From NCBI GenBank assembly GCA_024220505.1, contig JAKZZE010000020.1:248001-312000 (forward strand): a DNA stretch of 64,000 nt. Reading direction: 5' to 3'. The position numbers were made by a program, and so were the translations under genes. This document shows, one piece after another, positions 49,401-62,376 of this stretch (position 1 is the first letter of the stretch; the number at the start of each line of letters is the position of its first letter). Under the pieces are notes generated by a model. It had not been told where the DNA came from and did no database searches. It saw only the letters and a list, made by a program, of their open reading frames with translations. The stretch is from Rhizopus arrhizus (taxonomy: Eukaryota > Mucoromycota > Mucoromycetes > Mucorales > Rhizopodaceae).

Positions 49401-49909
49401 ATGGTTGCCCGTATTATCAGTTCTCAGATAGCAGCTTCTGTGAAGCGTGCTGGTGTTCGTTTCCAATCCACTGCTGCTGATAGTGGATTTGCCACTCAAC
49501 GTGATGCTGTCAAGAAACACGCTGCTGGTAATTGAAGGAAGAGATCATGTAAAGAATTTAACTGAATTTACTTGTAGAATCTGCTGAGACCTGGAAGAAG
49601 ATTTCTATTTTCGTTGTCATTCCTTCGTAAGAAATATATTTTAGATTTTAATTGAGATTTTTAATTTTTTTATAGTCTCATTGCCGCTTCTGCTAATGCA
49701 TACAATCTTTACGCCGCTCACCACGAACACCAGAAGCACCACCCTAGAGAATGGGTTAAATACCCTTATATCAACTTCCGTGGAAGAGTAAGATTTCTTA
49801 GATATGCATACACGTCAATTTCTGATTTTCTTTGTTGTAGGACTTCTTCTGGGGTAGAGAATCTCTTTTCTTTAACCCAAAGGTCAACCTTTCTGCTAAA
49901 GACGAATAA
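49401..49909 (+). CDS. COX13: Cytochrome c oxidase subunit 6A (Cox13)
   Basis: Predicted 118-residue nuclear-encoded subunit of mitochondrial complex IV. Exons: 49401-49527, 49578-49626, 49676-49787, 49841-49909, all phases consistent. The N-terminus MVARIISSQIAASVKRAGVR is a cleavable presequence. ESAETWKKISIFVVIPSLI begins the single membrane helix. The conserved inter-membrane-space tail follows: HHEHQKHHPREWVKYPYINF, then DFFWGRESLFFNPKVNL. Length and order match Cox6a/Cox13 fully. The start is the first ATG after the A-rich leader and gives a good presequence. Confidence 0.97.
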
Positions 49910-50339
49910 ACAACTTCAATCTTTTTTTTTTTTTGTAGAATAGAACCACAAAAGGAGGTATGTTTATAGCTACGATCTACATTTACTTTAAACAGTGAAA
50001 ATATGAAGCAGTGAAAAAGAGAATATGTTTAGTGAGTAGCCGTTCCTGAGTCGTGAAGTTTCTTATTTGCGTAACAAGAATGACCACCAGTAGACAACGG
50101 TCTAATTAGGTACAATGGTACCAACCGACTTTTTACGATCTACATTATGCAAAAATTGATATTTGTCAATTATACAAACTTTCTGAAAATAATCAGCCTT
50201 TACTTTTCGCATGTATCCGAAAGCAAGGTCTATGAAACATAGACATAAAAAATATTCTGATCAAATACAATCTTTCAAGATACAGTTCTGTTTGGCTTTT
50301 CAAGATGATATGATTTACACCGCCATGACAATTTTTCAA

Positions 50340-50392
<53 letters not shown>

Positions 50393-52029
50393 ATAACTTA
50401 TGAAAGTGACATTGTCTCTTTAGACTAACCTACAAGCGATATATGTCTAGTTCTCTCCATTTTAAAATTACACAAACATACAACTGTCTAATTCTAGTCT
50501 GAATGATGACCTTCTGATTAGACCGAGAATTCTCCGAAACAGACATGTCTTTATGCTCATTTATTTTTCTTGTAAGCTTCTTGTCTTTTTTACAAAGACG
50601 ATCCATTTTGATCACGGCAATAAAGAGGGCAGAAAGAGAAACAACAAGTCAAAAAAAAAAACATATGATTTACTGAACAAAAATCTCGGTATGGCACAAG
50701 TGACATGCAAAAATAATCCAGGAAATGATTTTGCAATCTTTCTGTTAAACAATTCAATTAACGACTAAATATGAAACTTTTAAGCTGTTGTTATATGACT
50801 AAAATACCTTTATGATTATCACAACAAAACGTCAAACCGGTTTACATTAAAAAAAATCTACATGTCTTCAACTTTCCTGAAAAGTTTAGATAGCTCAAGT
50901 TCAAAAGTAACATACAAAGACATTGTATAAAACTACAAGGGTACTTTCTCTCCTTTTTTCTGTAAGAAGGATAGGTTCTTTAAAGAACATAAATCAGTCT
51001 CCCAATTGGGATAAATGGTTCAGGAATCAAAGGTTTTCCATCAATAGATGGATAAAGCAAAAGATGAGGTCAGTTTAATAGTAGAAATAGGAATGACTAT
51101 TTATTTTTTAATAAAAATAAAAATATTGAGTAGCAGTGTACAACACACCAAGCTTTACTTGGCTAAACCACTCAATGTAACAAAAGTCAAGAAAACAAAA
51201 CTCTTTTCTTTTCGATAAAGAACCTAACAAAAAGCATACCAAGACTCTATAAATAAATAGAATTGTCTGATCGTTCACATTTAAAACATAGAGTCAATTC
51301 AACCATCAGATGATTTGGTTCTTTGATCAAACACTCTTGATCACAAAGTCCTTTTTTGGGCAACGAACCTTAAGCAGGGTGCTCTTCTGCTCCCTCTTCT
51401 TTTGGAAATAGTGTCCATGAAACAGATGAGGATGATTGAGTAGGATGGGTCCAATTTATGTGGTGATGATAGAAATGAACAATTCAATACAAGTGCTTGG
51501 GTTGTGTGAGTGTGGGAAAAAAAAAACAAACATTTTCAATCATATTTGTTCTGGTCAGTTTAAAATACAATCCTATTTTCTTCAAATGACACCTCCAATT
51601 ATTTCCAAAAATGATCATCAAACGTAACGATTCTACCCAAGCTTAGTTTGTAGCACAATTCGACAGAAAAAAAAAGTGACCGCCCCTTGTTTCGAAACGG
51701 TTTGATTCTGCAACATCTGATGATTGAATGTGTGACGATCGATAACATCTCTAGTTCGCACGGCTCAATTACGGAGGGTGAGATGGAAATCGAACGGAGG
51801 AGCTGATTTCGGTTCTTTTGATAGACCCTACTTGAATCGTAAAGGAGATGCTGTTGACAAAAGGTGGTTAAGAGATACTGATTTTGTTCAGAAGCCAACA
51901 TATCCCCATAACAACGTAATCGACACTCACCCTTTTTTTTTTCTACAAGCTTCAAGCATCACTTCCTTATCTGTTCCCATCCCCCCCCCAATTTTTTTTA
52001 AAAAAAATAGATGCTTCCATACATAGATA
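49910..52029. other. Gene-free region with T48 tract
   Basis: 2.1 kb with no supported gene. A 48-base T run (50342-50389) is the longest homopolymer in the window. The segment 51600-51950 is less AT-rich than its surroundings and has a 118-codon minus-strand frame without recognisable motifs; it is probably non-coding flank of the adjacent transposon insertion. Confidence 0.55.
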
Positions 52030-52716
52030 CAGTCAGACCTGTGGATTTTGTCGGTTTGTAAAAGTAATGGTCGAAAAATAAAACTTACTTGTCGGTTTAC
52101 ACTAAAGTGATTGTTAGTTCAAATTGGATCTGTTGGTCTAATTATGCTAAAGTAATTGTTGGTTTGAGTTAGAGTAAGTTGTTGGTCTAAGCTAGCCCGA
52201 ATTGTCATTGAAAGTTTCTAAAGTTGTTGTTGGCTTTTTCGAGCTTTACAAGACAACAAACAGTTTTTTGGATGAGGAATAAAACAATCTCTACAATGAA
52301 CAGACTAAAAAAAAATAAGATAAAAAAAAAAAGCCCATGATTCAATAGACTCTACTTTAAACCAAATCTTAGATCCTAACATTGTTCTTCAAACAATCAC
52401 AAGTTAGCAGACGTATTTGGCTCTCAAGCCTGCAGAGAGAATCATTGAGAAGAAGGGTTGCTACCCAGCCAAAGACCGTGAAATCGAGTTCAAAAGTGTA
52501 CAGTGAATATAGCGACAGGGAGAGAGAGAAAGGCAAAGAGGTTTATAGATCGAATGATAAAAGTATCTGAGAAGCAAGAGAATATAAATCATGTTTGCAA
52601 GGGAACATGCTATTGATTCCTCTTTCTCCTCATACTGCTGAAAGATGGTATAAAAGTTATGAAAAATCTGGGAGAGGTGCCATATAAAAAAATCAGAGGT
52701 TAGGAATGGCTCCAAG

Positions 52717-52749
<33 letters not shown>

Positions 52750-52982
52750 CCCTATTTTTGAAAAACAACTTGGATACAAGATTCGAGTGAGGTTTTATGA
52801 AATGAAGAGACACAGAGCTCGATCATACAAAGAATGGAGTGTTCATTGATAAAGTTGAGCTTCATATTGATATGAGGAACAATTGAGCTAAATCAGCAAG
52901 AAGAACACCTACTGTAGCAACGAAAGCAAAGACAAAGATGCCATCACACACACAACAATCGATGCCATTCACTCCTCTGGTG
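52030..52982 (+). repeat. Left inverted arm of the Tc1/mariner-like element
   Basis: Contains the terminal repeat, a subterminal block (52085-52225) with loosely repeated AAAGTRATTGTTRGTT and TTGTTGGTCTAA units that the right arm lacks, then DNA coding the helix-turn-helix end of the transposase (HTAERWYKSYEKSGRG) and the first catalytic part (GVFIDKVELHIDMRNN). An A31 run at 52717-52747 interrupts the reading frame. Confidence 0.85.
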
Positions 52983-53400
52983 TTATTCATGTAGCTTTAA
53001 AAAAGTCACTACCCAAATTCGAAACAGAAGCTGGAAATAAAATGAAAGGTCAACTGTAGTAATAATAATAATAAAAAGAGCTGCAGCTGAGATCAGTAGT
53101 GAGGAACCGATTGTGGAAGAGGTTGAAGCTATTGCTGACATTACTAAGTCAGCATCAAAAGTTACAACAGCTGTTTACTTTGTCAAGTTTGTGATTGAAC
53201 TGCTTGATGTAATGGGCCTTGACAAAAATTTAAGAAAAGTTACATTGTTATGGACAATGCCTCAGTCCATAAATTGCAGCCAATATTCAGAAAGATTGAA
53301 AGCAAGGCTACCATGTGAGGTGCTATCTCCTTATTCGCTTGAATTGAACCCTATCGAGCAGCTTTCGGCTCTGGTGAAGGGAAAGATGATGTGGCATTGA
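52590..53400 (+). pseudogene. Tc1/mariner (DDE_3-type) transposase, broken
   Basis: Pieces in order on the plus strand: HTH block TAERWYKSYEKSGRG (about 52638), then FEKQLGYKIRV..., the first catalytic Asp block VFIDKVELHIDMRNN (52830), RRTPTVATKAKTKMP, KFVIELLDVMGLDKNLR (53190), the second Asp block VMDNASVHKLQ (about 53251, out of frame with the preceding block) and the PYSLELNPIEQL block (53320) that carries the third acidic residue. Several frameshifts and stops separate these, so no active enzyme is made. The layout is that of IS630/Tc1/mariner transposases. Confidence 0.8.
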
Positions 53401-53439
53401 CTGATGACTAAAGAAGACTATGATATTGCTGGACTTTTT

Positions 53440-54220
53440 GCCAACCTTTACAAAAAAAAACCTCGTCGTGCTTGGATTTCGAAAAAGACAAAGATTTAAA
53501 ACGTTATAAATTATTACATATCGTTGAATCAGTGTTTCGCAATTTCAAAGCTTGGATGAAAGAAGATGATTTACCAGAGAGGTGCATACGTTAGGAAGGT
53601 TACAAAAACATTTTGGATATTTTGTCAAAAGATGAAGATGAAACAGCCTGTGGTTTAGAAACGTTCAGTACAGCCACAAAGTTCAGAAAGATCTTGGATG
53701 TAAAATTGATTTAATGACAAAAATCAAGTCAATATTGAATCATGTACCATCGAATACAAATTCCCTGATGCTAATGACAATGCCTTTAAACAACAACAAT
53801 CAAAAATATCAAAACAAATTTACTTATCTCGGGCAACATCACCAAAAAGCCAGCAAACAATATCTTATACACGGGTTGGCAAAGATAGGCAGGAATATCT
53901 GGGACAAATCTTTCGATTCAAAGACGTGAGGGTTTCGCAACCTGTTGACTCCTTATCTACATCCAAAGATCTTGTGGAACTGGATAGTTTCAGAAGTCTA
54001 TTACGATACCTTTACCTGTGACGCGACAACATCTCTAAATGAAACAATGAGACCAAGTTGGCTGTGTACAAAGAAAATAAAAAAGTTTATTGTGTTGGAC
54101 ATTGGCTCCTCTCACAAGCCCTTCGTTAGTCTGCCCAGATCACCATTCTTTACACCAACAAAAAAGGCCATGAGAAGTAATGGAGAAAGAAGAAGAATTT
54201 TGGAAAATATATGCTTTTAA
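53440..54220 (+). pseudogene. Unidentified ORF remnant inside the element
   Basis: Downstream of the transposase the plus strand reads several related open blocks with single stops: FRNFKAWMKEDDLPERCIR (about 53540), ILDILSKDEDETACGLETFS (about 53620), ISYTRVGKDRQEYLGQIFRF (about 53860) and NKKVYCVGHWLLSQALR (about 54070). They look protein-like (balanced residues, few stops) but match no family I know. It could be a second transposon gene or captured host sequence. Function unknown. Confidence 0.4.
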
Positions 54221-54712
54221 TAAAATTCTATTTCTGTTGCTATCTCAAATGTAATCTTATATATGGCACTGATTGTGTAAATTGAACATGTTTGTACTAT
54301 AGATTTTTTTTAAAAAAGAAAGTAGTACTATCCTAATCATGCATTTATAAATGCTTCTTTTAATAATAAAATATACTTTGCTATTCATATAATTGCTTTG
54401 ATAAAGAACTTTTATAAACATTATAATTCTTGTACTTGCGTACAAATCGCAATATCTTTATGTGAAAAAAAAAAAAAAAAAAAACTGTGCATTTAATAAC
54501 AAAATATGTATAACATTTTGACAAAGAGTAGTGTGATACTAAAAATAATAATTCTTGTACAAGCAAATATATTGCTATTTACATGCCAGTTTTTGTATAT
54601 TATATATAATATCTGTGGAATTTCTTGTTTTCTTCCAACTTCTTTGAATATTCATTTTTTACATACTCATTTACTATAGACGGTACGGTGCTCACTTTTA
54701 TCCCTTAAAAAA

Positions 54713-55616
<904 letters not shown>

Positions 55617-55618
55617 TA

Positions 55619-57615
55619 TCTACTAAACCAGCATGTCACCGAGAATGGTAGTATCAAAATGTAAGCAATTGCAGATTTGTCTGCCTATCGATTCCGTAAA
55701 TGAAATTCTAAATAGATGCATCTATACTTTTAAGAAAAAAAAAATACGAATGGAAAATTTACAGTTTTGCGGGAAATCACGTTTCAAGTCTTTTGAAAAG
55801 TGGTGTCCCCTCTTTTTTTTTTTGTAGTCAAAGGATGACCTATGTCCTTTGTGGTTGTGTCATTGATATGAACCTTGATGTTTGATAAATATGGGATGAT
55901 TATAATCTTACTTTTTAATAAATGATGCAGTAAAGGAGATCTTTTGAGGAAGAGGTCATGTTAGTTTCACGATTGATTCTCAAGCAATTTAAATGGATGA
56001 AAGCCTGCTTCATAAGCTCACTAGGGTTGTAAACATTCAAAAGAGAGGTGAAAAGATGTCGAGATATTTTGTTGGTTAACGATGAATATGTACAAAATAT
56101 ATCTTATTGTCATCATCCCTTGCTTGATGACACGAACAATTTTCATTTTCTTGATACTTTGTCACCAGCTCGTATTCAAAGTATTCTCTATTCCTTTGTC
56201 TTTTGAAAATTTATCATCACTCCTGTTGTTCATCTCTGCTTTCTTTTCATGATCATATCATCCCTTTCATTATTCTTCTAAACTCACTCGAGTCGTTTGT
56301 TTCTAAAAAAGATGAACTGTAAAGGGAACAATGTTAACATGACCTAGTTACGGTAGCCTAGGATACCTTTTTTTTTAATTGAAGGTCTACTTTATACAAT
56401 CTTCAACTTGAGATTGATCGAATCAAAGTGTGTATTTGTTGACAACTTTTGTGTAATCGTCACGTTTGTAAATTTTGCTATTCTAAACAAGTATTGTAAG
56501 CGTAATTTTGTTTATTCAAATATAAATTGTCATGTATGCATATCAGAACGAAACATTTGAGAGAGAAAACATGGACGACGTTTTGACCATGAAGGATTCC
56601 AATTTTGCATATCATGAAACTTGTTGACAAAATAGACAAGAGTTTTATTATGTTTATATTTCGTAATTGAATTCAACAAACACACTCTCGCTCTCTTTGC
56701 GTTTATTAAAGTGTTGTCTTTATGCACACCATTTGTTATCTTTTACTCTGTAAAATAAAAATACCTCAAATAAATACCTCTTTATCACTTTATCTCTCAT
56801 CTCACTCAGCCTCTCTCTCTCTCCCACTCTCTTTCTTTTCTAGATGCTTCACTCCTCTTGTCTAAATTTGGAATATTGATTTAGCCAATGAAAAGTAAAA
56901 ATTCACAGCGAAAGCCGCTTTCGTTTACAGCAGGACTTTTTTTCTCTAAGCTTTCAAACATAATTTACTTGGTGTAGATCCTAAAGATAAGTTTAGACAC
57001 CAAGAAGGGACAAGTGCTACCAAAGCCTTTCTTCTCGAAACATTCCTTCTCCCCCTTCTTCTCCTTATGTCTTCACTGCATCTGACCAAGATAAATTAAA
57101 GTAGCACAAGAAGAACAAGGGGAAGAAATCAGTCTGATGGTGTACAGTGATTCCTCAAGTCATCTACGTCACAAAGTTTCTGCTTCTTTTCGAAAGCCTG
57201 TGGATTCAAATGGCGACATACGATGAAACAGCGGAAAAGACAGGATGGCCTTGATAGATCCAACGGGAAAGTCTTGAACTTTAAATTTTTTTATGCACAG
57301 GATTTTAAGCTTTCTTATTTTTTCCGACAAAAAGGCAACTTTTTTTAAACACAAAGAAGCCCTCGTTTCTTACTTGAGAAGGTTCATGTGACCCTTGGGG
57401 ACTCCCGACTCTTTATCCATGCCCCCCCCTCAAATGTGTTTCTTTTCAAGTGAATTTATTCTCACCTTTTTTTTTTTAATTCAATTACACAAACATTACA
57501 GCATAGCGTCAGTACTTTTTTTTTTTTTTTTGGTAATTAAAAATATATATAAGAAGGGACCTTTTGTTCCCTTTTTTCCCTGATTATTAAATTTTTTTTT
57601 CTTCTTCTCTTTAAA
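55619..57615. promoter_or_regulatory. Long upstream region of the small zinc-finger ORF
   Basis: 2.0 kb with no gene. It contains CT-rich patches (56785-56840), several T runs (57468-57477, 57516-57531) and a TATA-like ATATATATAAG at 57543-57553. AAGGGA and TCCCTT arms (57554-57574) form a small inverted repeat just downstream. This is consistent with a promoter close to 57540-57600. Confidence 0.45.
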
Positions 57616-57843
57616 ATGTTAGCTTCTCTTCCTATGAATTTAAAGAATGATTGGCCATTGAATGAAGTACAAGAAAATTTAATGACAATAGCTACAAGCA
57701 TACAAGCATCTAATACGGCTAATTCAGACAATCATATGGCAATCAATCGTTGTAGATCATCGGTCGTTCGCTGTAAGACATGCCATAGAAAATTCCATTC
57801 TGTTGGCAATTTAGCAAACCATCATCAATTATATCAACATTAA
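57616..57843 (+). CDS. Small protein with a single C2H2 zinc finger
   Basis: Intronless frame of 75 residues; family not recognised. The N-terminal ~50 residues are polar and Asn/Ala-rich. The C-terminus is one C2H2-like finger: CKTCHRKFHSVGNLANH with Cys53 and Cys56, His69 or His70, and His75 as the last residue (C-x2-C-x12-H-x5-H). A TATA-like box and pyrimidine-rich leader precede the ATG, and a poly(A)-prone AT-rich stretch follows the stop. One finger alone rarely binds DNA tightly, so it may act by protein contact. The finger has the right spacing for a real domain, but no second line of evidence exists. Confidence 0.6.
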   Translation: MLASLPMNLKNDWPLNEVQENLMTIATSIQASNTANSDNHMAINRCRSSVVRCKTCHRKFHSVGNLANHHQLYQH

Positions 57844-60800
57844 AATCTATTGTAAAATTATACCCTTTTCCTTTTCTCTCTTCTGAAATGTATATAAATT
57901 CATATTAATTCTTGTAATAAATAAAAAAAATTGTTCTCTTTGACATTATTTTTAAATCTTCTTTTGAAAACCAAACAATGTACAGACTCTCATGATCTCA
58001 TTTTTTTTTTTCTATTAAATTCGATTTAGAAAGTTAAATTTCAGAATATATTCCTTTTTTAAGTTAGTCTTGCTATCCCTCTCGACAGTAAGTATGGATG
58101 TTTATAATAAATGGTGAAAACAAAATACCAAGAAGGGAGTCAAGTTGCATTACGCATTACTTTTATTTGAGTCCAGTAAGACATTATGCTAATGAAAAAA
58201 AAAAAAAGTTTCTTCCCATTTGGCATTGATTCGATCATCACCAAAGCGTATCTTTTCTATGGCATAAATGCTTCAACTGACACCTTATTCTACAGAACCA
58301 ATTGGATAAATGAAATAGTGGTTCTTTTGCTTTATTGAGCTTTCTTTTATTTCTCTTGATTGGGTCAGTGTGAAGACAAACCGAGCGAGTTCATTCCTGC
58401 GCAGTAAGTAAATCATGCCGTTCAATGATCGGGCTTGTGGCCTATATACATTTCATCCATAGCCTGTGCAGTCCAATCACCGAGACAGTTTGATTCCTTC
58501 AACCGTTGCTCAACACTTTACAAAAATTCTCATGCGTTATTTGAATCGGCTGGAACATCGGCTCTTTATAGCATAAATGATGGGTTCTCACAAAATGTAT
58601 TGCCGCTTCAACAAATCAACCTTTGCATTCTTCTCGTCATCTCTTGATTCTTTCTTCATCCCCCCTTCATGATCACATTATTCGGATCTGAACTCGAAAA
58701 ACAAGAAACTTAAAGTTTGTTCATTTTACCTTTTTTTTTCGTTTCGCATTGTTAGACACACACTATCGAACGGGATCTGGCTCTTGTACTGAATTTCCTA
58801 TGCAGCCCCACCGATAGCAAGTTTGTTTGCCAAAGGGCTAACTTTATAAAACAGACGTTACACGGATGAATGATGTTATTTTTAATCATTTACATTTATG
58901 AGTGCAACCTTGGATGTATGCATGAACCAGATGAAGACATCCATCCGAACCGTGTCATCGAGAACAGAAAGCAAACGCCTTTCAAGGGTTGCTAGGTTTT
59001 ATCGTTTTCAAACTTGCTCTAATGAGCCTGGTTCAATAGACACAACCGTCTACACTGGCTGATTTCAAAGATGTACTTCAAGGTCATAAAGAGGAAGAAG
59101 TTGAGCTCAGGCACATGTTGTATCTGAGGACCCATCCATTCAGGATGTAAATCAAGTCATGATCACCCGCATTTTAGTGCCTTCTTTCCTTGGAAACACA
59201 GCATCATTCAATTTCTTTCCGTTTATTTAAACTCAGTCAATGCCAAGGTCCAACGTGTTCAAAAGCATGTTGCCAACGATTGACATGGTTTTTAGAATAA
59301 AAGGATAGTTCAACATCCACACAAAGTGAGGCACAAAGAATCGATCATCACATCCTTTCTTTCGTCTCCACTGATCCATACCCGCTTCAAATCATCCAAC
59401 GGAGGTTTTCATCAACGTCGATAAACGGACACGGATCGCCTTTTGTCTTTCTATCCTCATTCACACGCCACGTTTATTTTTAATTGTCTGGGGAGACAAA
59501 GAACAGGCAGAAGCTCGTTTGCATGGCCATCCCTTTTTTTTTGCTGTACAGGCAACCCTAAAGCACCCTAGAGAAAGTAACAGTGAGAGTGGGAGCATAT
59601 TCCTTGCAGTACTGCATGTAGTTTGGTTCACTTCATGGAAAGGTGACAGTCTGATCTCTACGCCCAAAAAAAAAAAAAGTTGCAGGGCAAGCATGTAGAG
59701 CGCTCATGATTTAAAGTCAAGAGTACAATAAGGTTCTTTTAAAATGATGGAATCACTGTCGATGCAATGTGGTCAATGCGCTTTGGCTCTCGCTGCTTAC
59801 CATGTTGTATTTATATCGATAGCGCATCTACGGAAAGGGGATATTGAACAAAACATTTGTATTTTTTTTTATCAAGAGGGTTGACGACATTCGAGTGGAT
59901 GTAACACAGTCGTATTCATCTATTATCACTACGCCATCAACTCTGCAAAGATGGCCTGAAGACTCTTGTACCATTTTATGATTCGTTTTCGTGTACAACT
60001 GCCTTCCTAAACAGGTTCAATGTCAGCGTATGCTGTCCTAACATTCCAGCTCCGATTACTGCCAATGCCAAGTGGATTTCATTATGATGTTGGCCTTGTT
60101 GACTAGAATGCAGAAAGAAAAAGTAGGGTTGTACTACATTAAAAGGTTATTAGCTAACTGTTTTCAGTAAGAACATTTAAAAAAGAATTGAATCGAACCT
60201 TTTTTTTTTTTTCAACAAAAGGTTGCATGGATATGATCCTATCCTGCCCTCATTTCTTTTTTAAAAGATTAATTTGCAATCTCGATTAGGATGCTATGAA
60301 TGAGAATCTATTTGTAAAACACAAGACAAAGCCACTTGTCCGTGTAACTTTTAAAGTGTCTACAAAAGGTTTGTGAAAAATTGGTTTGTACACAGTCCTA
60401 TTGATGATGAATTAAGGAAACCAATAACGTGGTAAAGATGGTCTGGTAAAAGTAACCTGATTGTCTGATCCTCTTTCTATTCTTTCCAATGAAACATCAT
60501 TTTACGCTTGAATCAAGTAGAAGGAAAACCAGCAACATGTCTCTTGACTGATGTGGTTATCATCCAGGCGATGCTCGATAGGAAGGTTCTTGAAGGCGAT
60601 TGTTTGAGTAATAAAACTCATTTCTCTGAAAACAATAGAATAAGGATGTCAAAAAGTGAAAGCGTCTTGTAGTTTGATTGCTTTTCAAAAAAAAAAAGGC
60701 CAACCCCCTTTTGCCTTATTTGCTCTAATCGAACAAGCACACTATTCAAGGTCTGCCAAGGGTACTGTCAACACGAATTTTCTATTGATGGGTGGAGTTT

Positions 60801-61885
60801 ACGTCGTTTTCATTCTTTTTACAGCCATAATTAACTATTGCATTTATTATAATCAAAAGGTGCTTTTTAACTCCCACTGATGATCAAATAAGTAGGTTCC
60901 TTGTCTTTTTAGTCATGAAAATGCAATCACCAACACTCTTGTCCTTTACGTTCAAGTAAATTAGATTCTCAAGACGTAGCCATCTATCAAATCAATTAAA
61001 ATTTCTAGACCAAGAAATACTTTAAAGCTGATGATTGAAAGACGCTAGATGTTGAATAAGTGCTAGTGACAATAATAAATTTGAGAAAGAAAATCAATTG
61101 AGTTACCATCTACAGGTTTTTTTTTTAATTTTAAAGATTATTTGTTTGCAAAGTCCATTTGAGCGCGGGATGTTTATCACATCTGTTCGTCTGAACTAGT
61201 TCAATATGAAGTAAAGTAAAGTGAGGCTGAAAAAAAACCCCTTGGGGATCAAGGGTAAAAAAGGTCAATGGAATAGTATTTGGAATACAATAACATCCTT
61301 CATGTTTAAGAGCCAATTTAGAAGGAGCTGAACATATGGAGATCTGATACAAGTATCTATACAGTGGTAAAGATGATCCGGTTCAAATAGGATTGAACAT
61401 ATGGTTGGCCAACGAGGGATCCAAGGGACAACTGCACGACTTGAACAAAGAATTCTTTGTTGGTAGGAGATTTAAAAGGAACGACAAAGGTTCTTTAATA
61501 GTGCTAGACATTTGTAGCTGGTTGTACATCTAAAATAAATTATTAAGGGCGCAAACTGTTTCGTGCGATGCGCCAATGAAATCTTTGGAGACTCAAGAAT
61601 TGAACAGCAAGCGCAAAATCAAAAGAAAAAACCTTGATTGAAAGGTGCTTTATTAAAATTGTGAGCTTCATAATATAATTATAAAGGTTAAAACTTACGT
61701 TCTCTCGTGTGAAATATGTATTAATAAGTATTATAGCTAATTTGAACAGTAAAAGACACACGAGTGAAAAAGAAAGTAAAACAATCAAAGAAGAAAAATA
61801 TACAGGAGAGTGTAACTACCGTTTTTGTAAAATTTAAATTAATTGTTTTGGACACCGCATTTCAACCTGTATATTTTTCTTAATT

Positions 61886-61927
<42 letters not shown>

Positions 61928-61932
61928 TTCTT
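57844..61932. other. 4.1 kb without genes, partly less AT-rich
   Basis: No protein gene is supported. Between about 58400 and 60100 the base composition is visibly more balanced than in the other gene-free regions, yet all frames are closed at short intervals and no known RNA gene was recognised. The 3' part is AT-rich, with T runs, ending in a T40 run (61887-61926) six bases before the next start codon. It could hold a long non-coding transcript, an extended promoter, or old decayed coding DNA. Confidence 0.5.
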
Positions 61933-62202
61933 ATGCCCAATACAAACGAAACTTTATTTATTGTTATTTTCTCGCTTATAGCAACGGTGATCGTCTTACT
62001 TACTTATGTCTGCTGGTTAAAGAGAATTAAGATGAGGACAAAGATATATGAGCAAAAGCAAATCGAACAGCAGCAAATTCAACAAAGCGAGCTAACGCCA
62101 AGTCAATTACAGGAATTAAAGCCAGTCTTACTACAAAAATTATATGGGGCACCACCTTATACTCAGGCCGACCAGTTTAAGAACAACAGTAACAACGTGT
62201 AG
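61933..62202 (+). CDS. Small single-pass membrane protein, unknown
   Basis: Intronless frame of 89 residues starting MPNTNETLFIVIFSLIATVI; the helix covers about residues 8-29 and is followed by a positive cluster (LKRIKMRTKIYEQ), which predicts an outside/lumenal N-terminus and cytosolic C-terminus. Next come a glutamine-rich stretch and a conserved-looking C-terminal part (LTPSQLQELKPVLLQKLYG, APPYTQADQF). I do not recognise the family. The upstream T40 run would be in the 5' leader. An upstream in-frame extension encodes poly-Phe and was rejected as the start. Confidence 0.6.
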   Translation: MPNTNETLFIVIFSLIATVIVLLTYVCWLKRIKMRTKIYEQKQIEQQQIQQSELTPSQLQELKPVLLQKLYGAPPYTQADQFKNNSNNV

Positions 62203-62376
62203 TTTATAATAAATATAATTTATGCATTTTATCCAATTGTTTTACTTACACCAAATACTCTCCTTTTTTTTGTTGTTGTTGTTATTTGATCACCCAAAAT
62301 CTATAAAGTATAAAAGTGAGGAGAACTTATTGAACGAGTGGGGATGAGGGATGATAAGTAACAGTTTTCATTTTAT

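Noticed and set aside
51599..51955. 118-codon minus-strand ORF
   Set aside because: No motif, no plausible promoter or splice context, and it lies against the transposon border.
60656..60880. 74-codon ORF with hydrophobic end
   Set aside because: Starts with GTG and follows a poly(A)-coded lysine stretch. The membrane-like segment alone is weak support.
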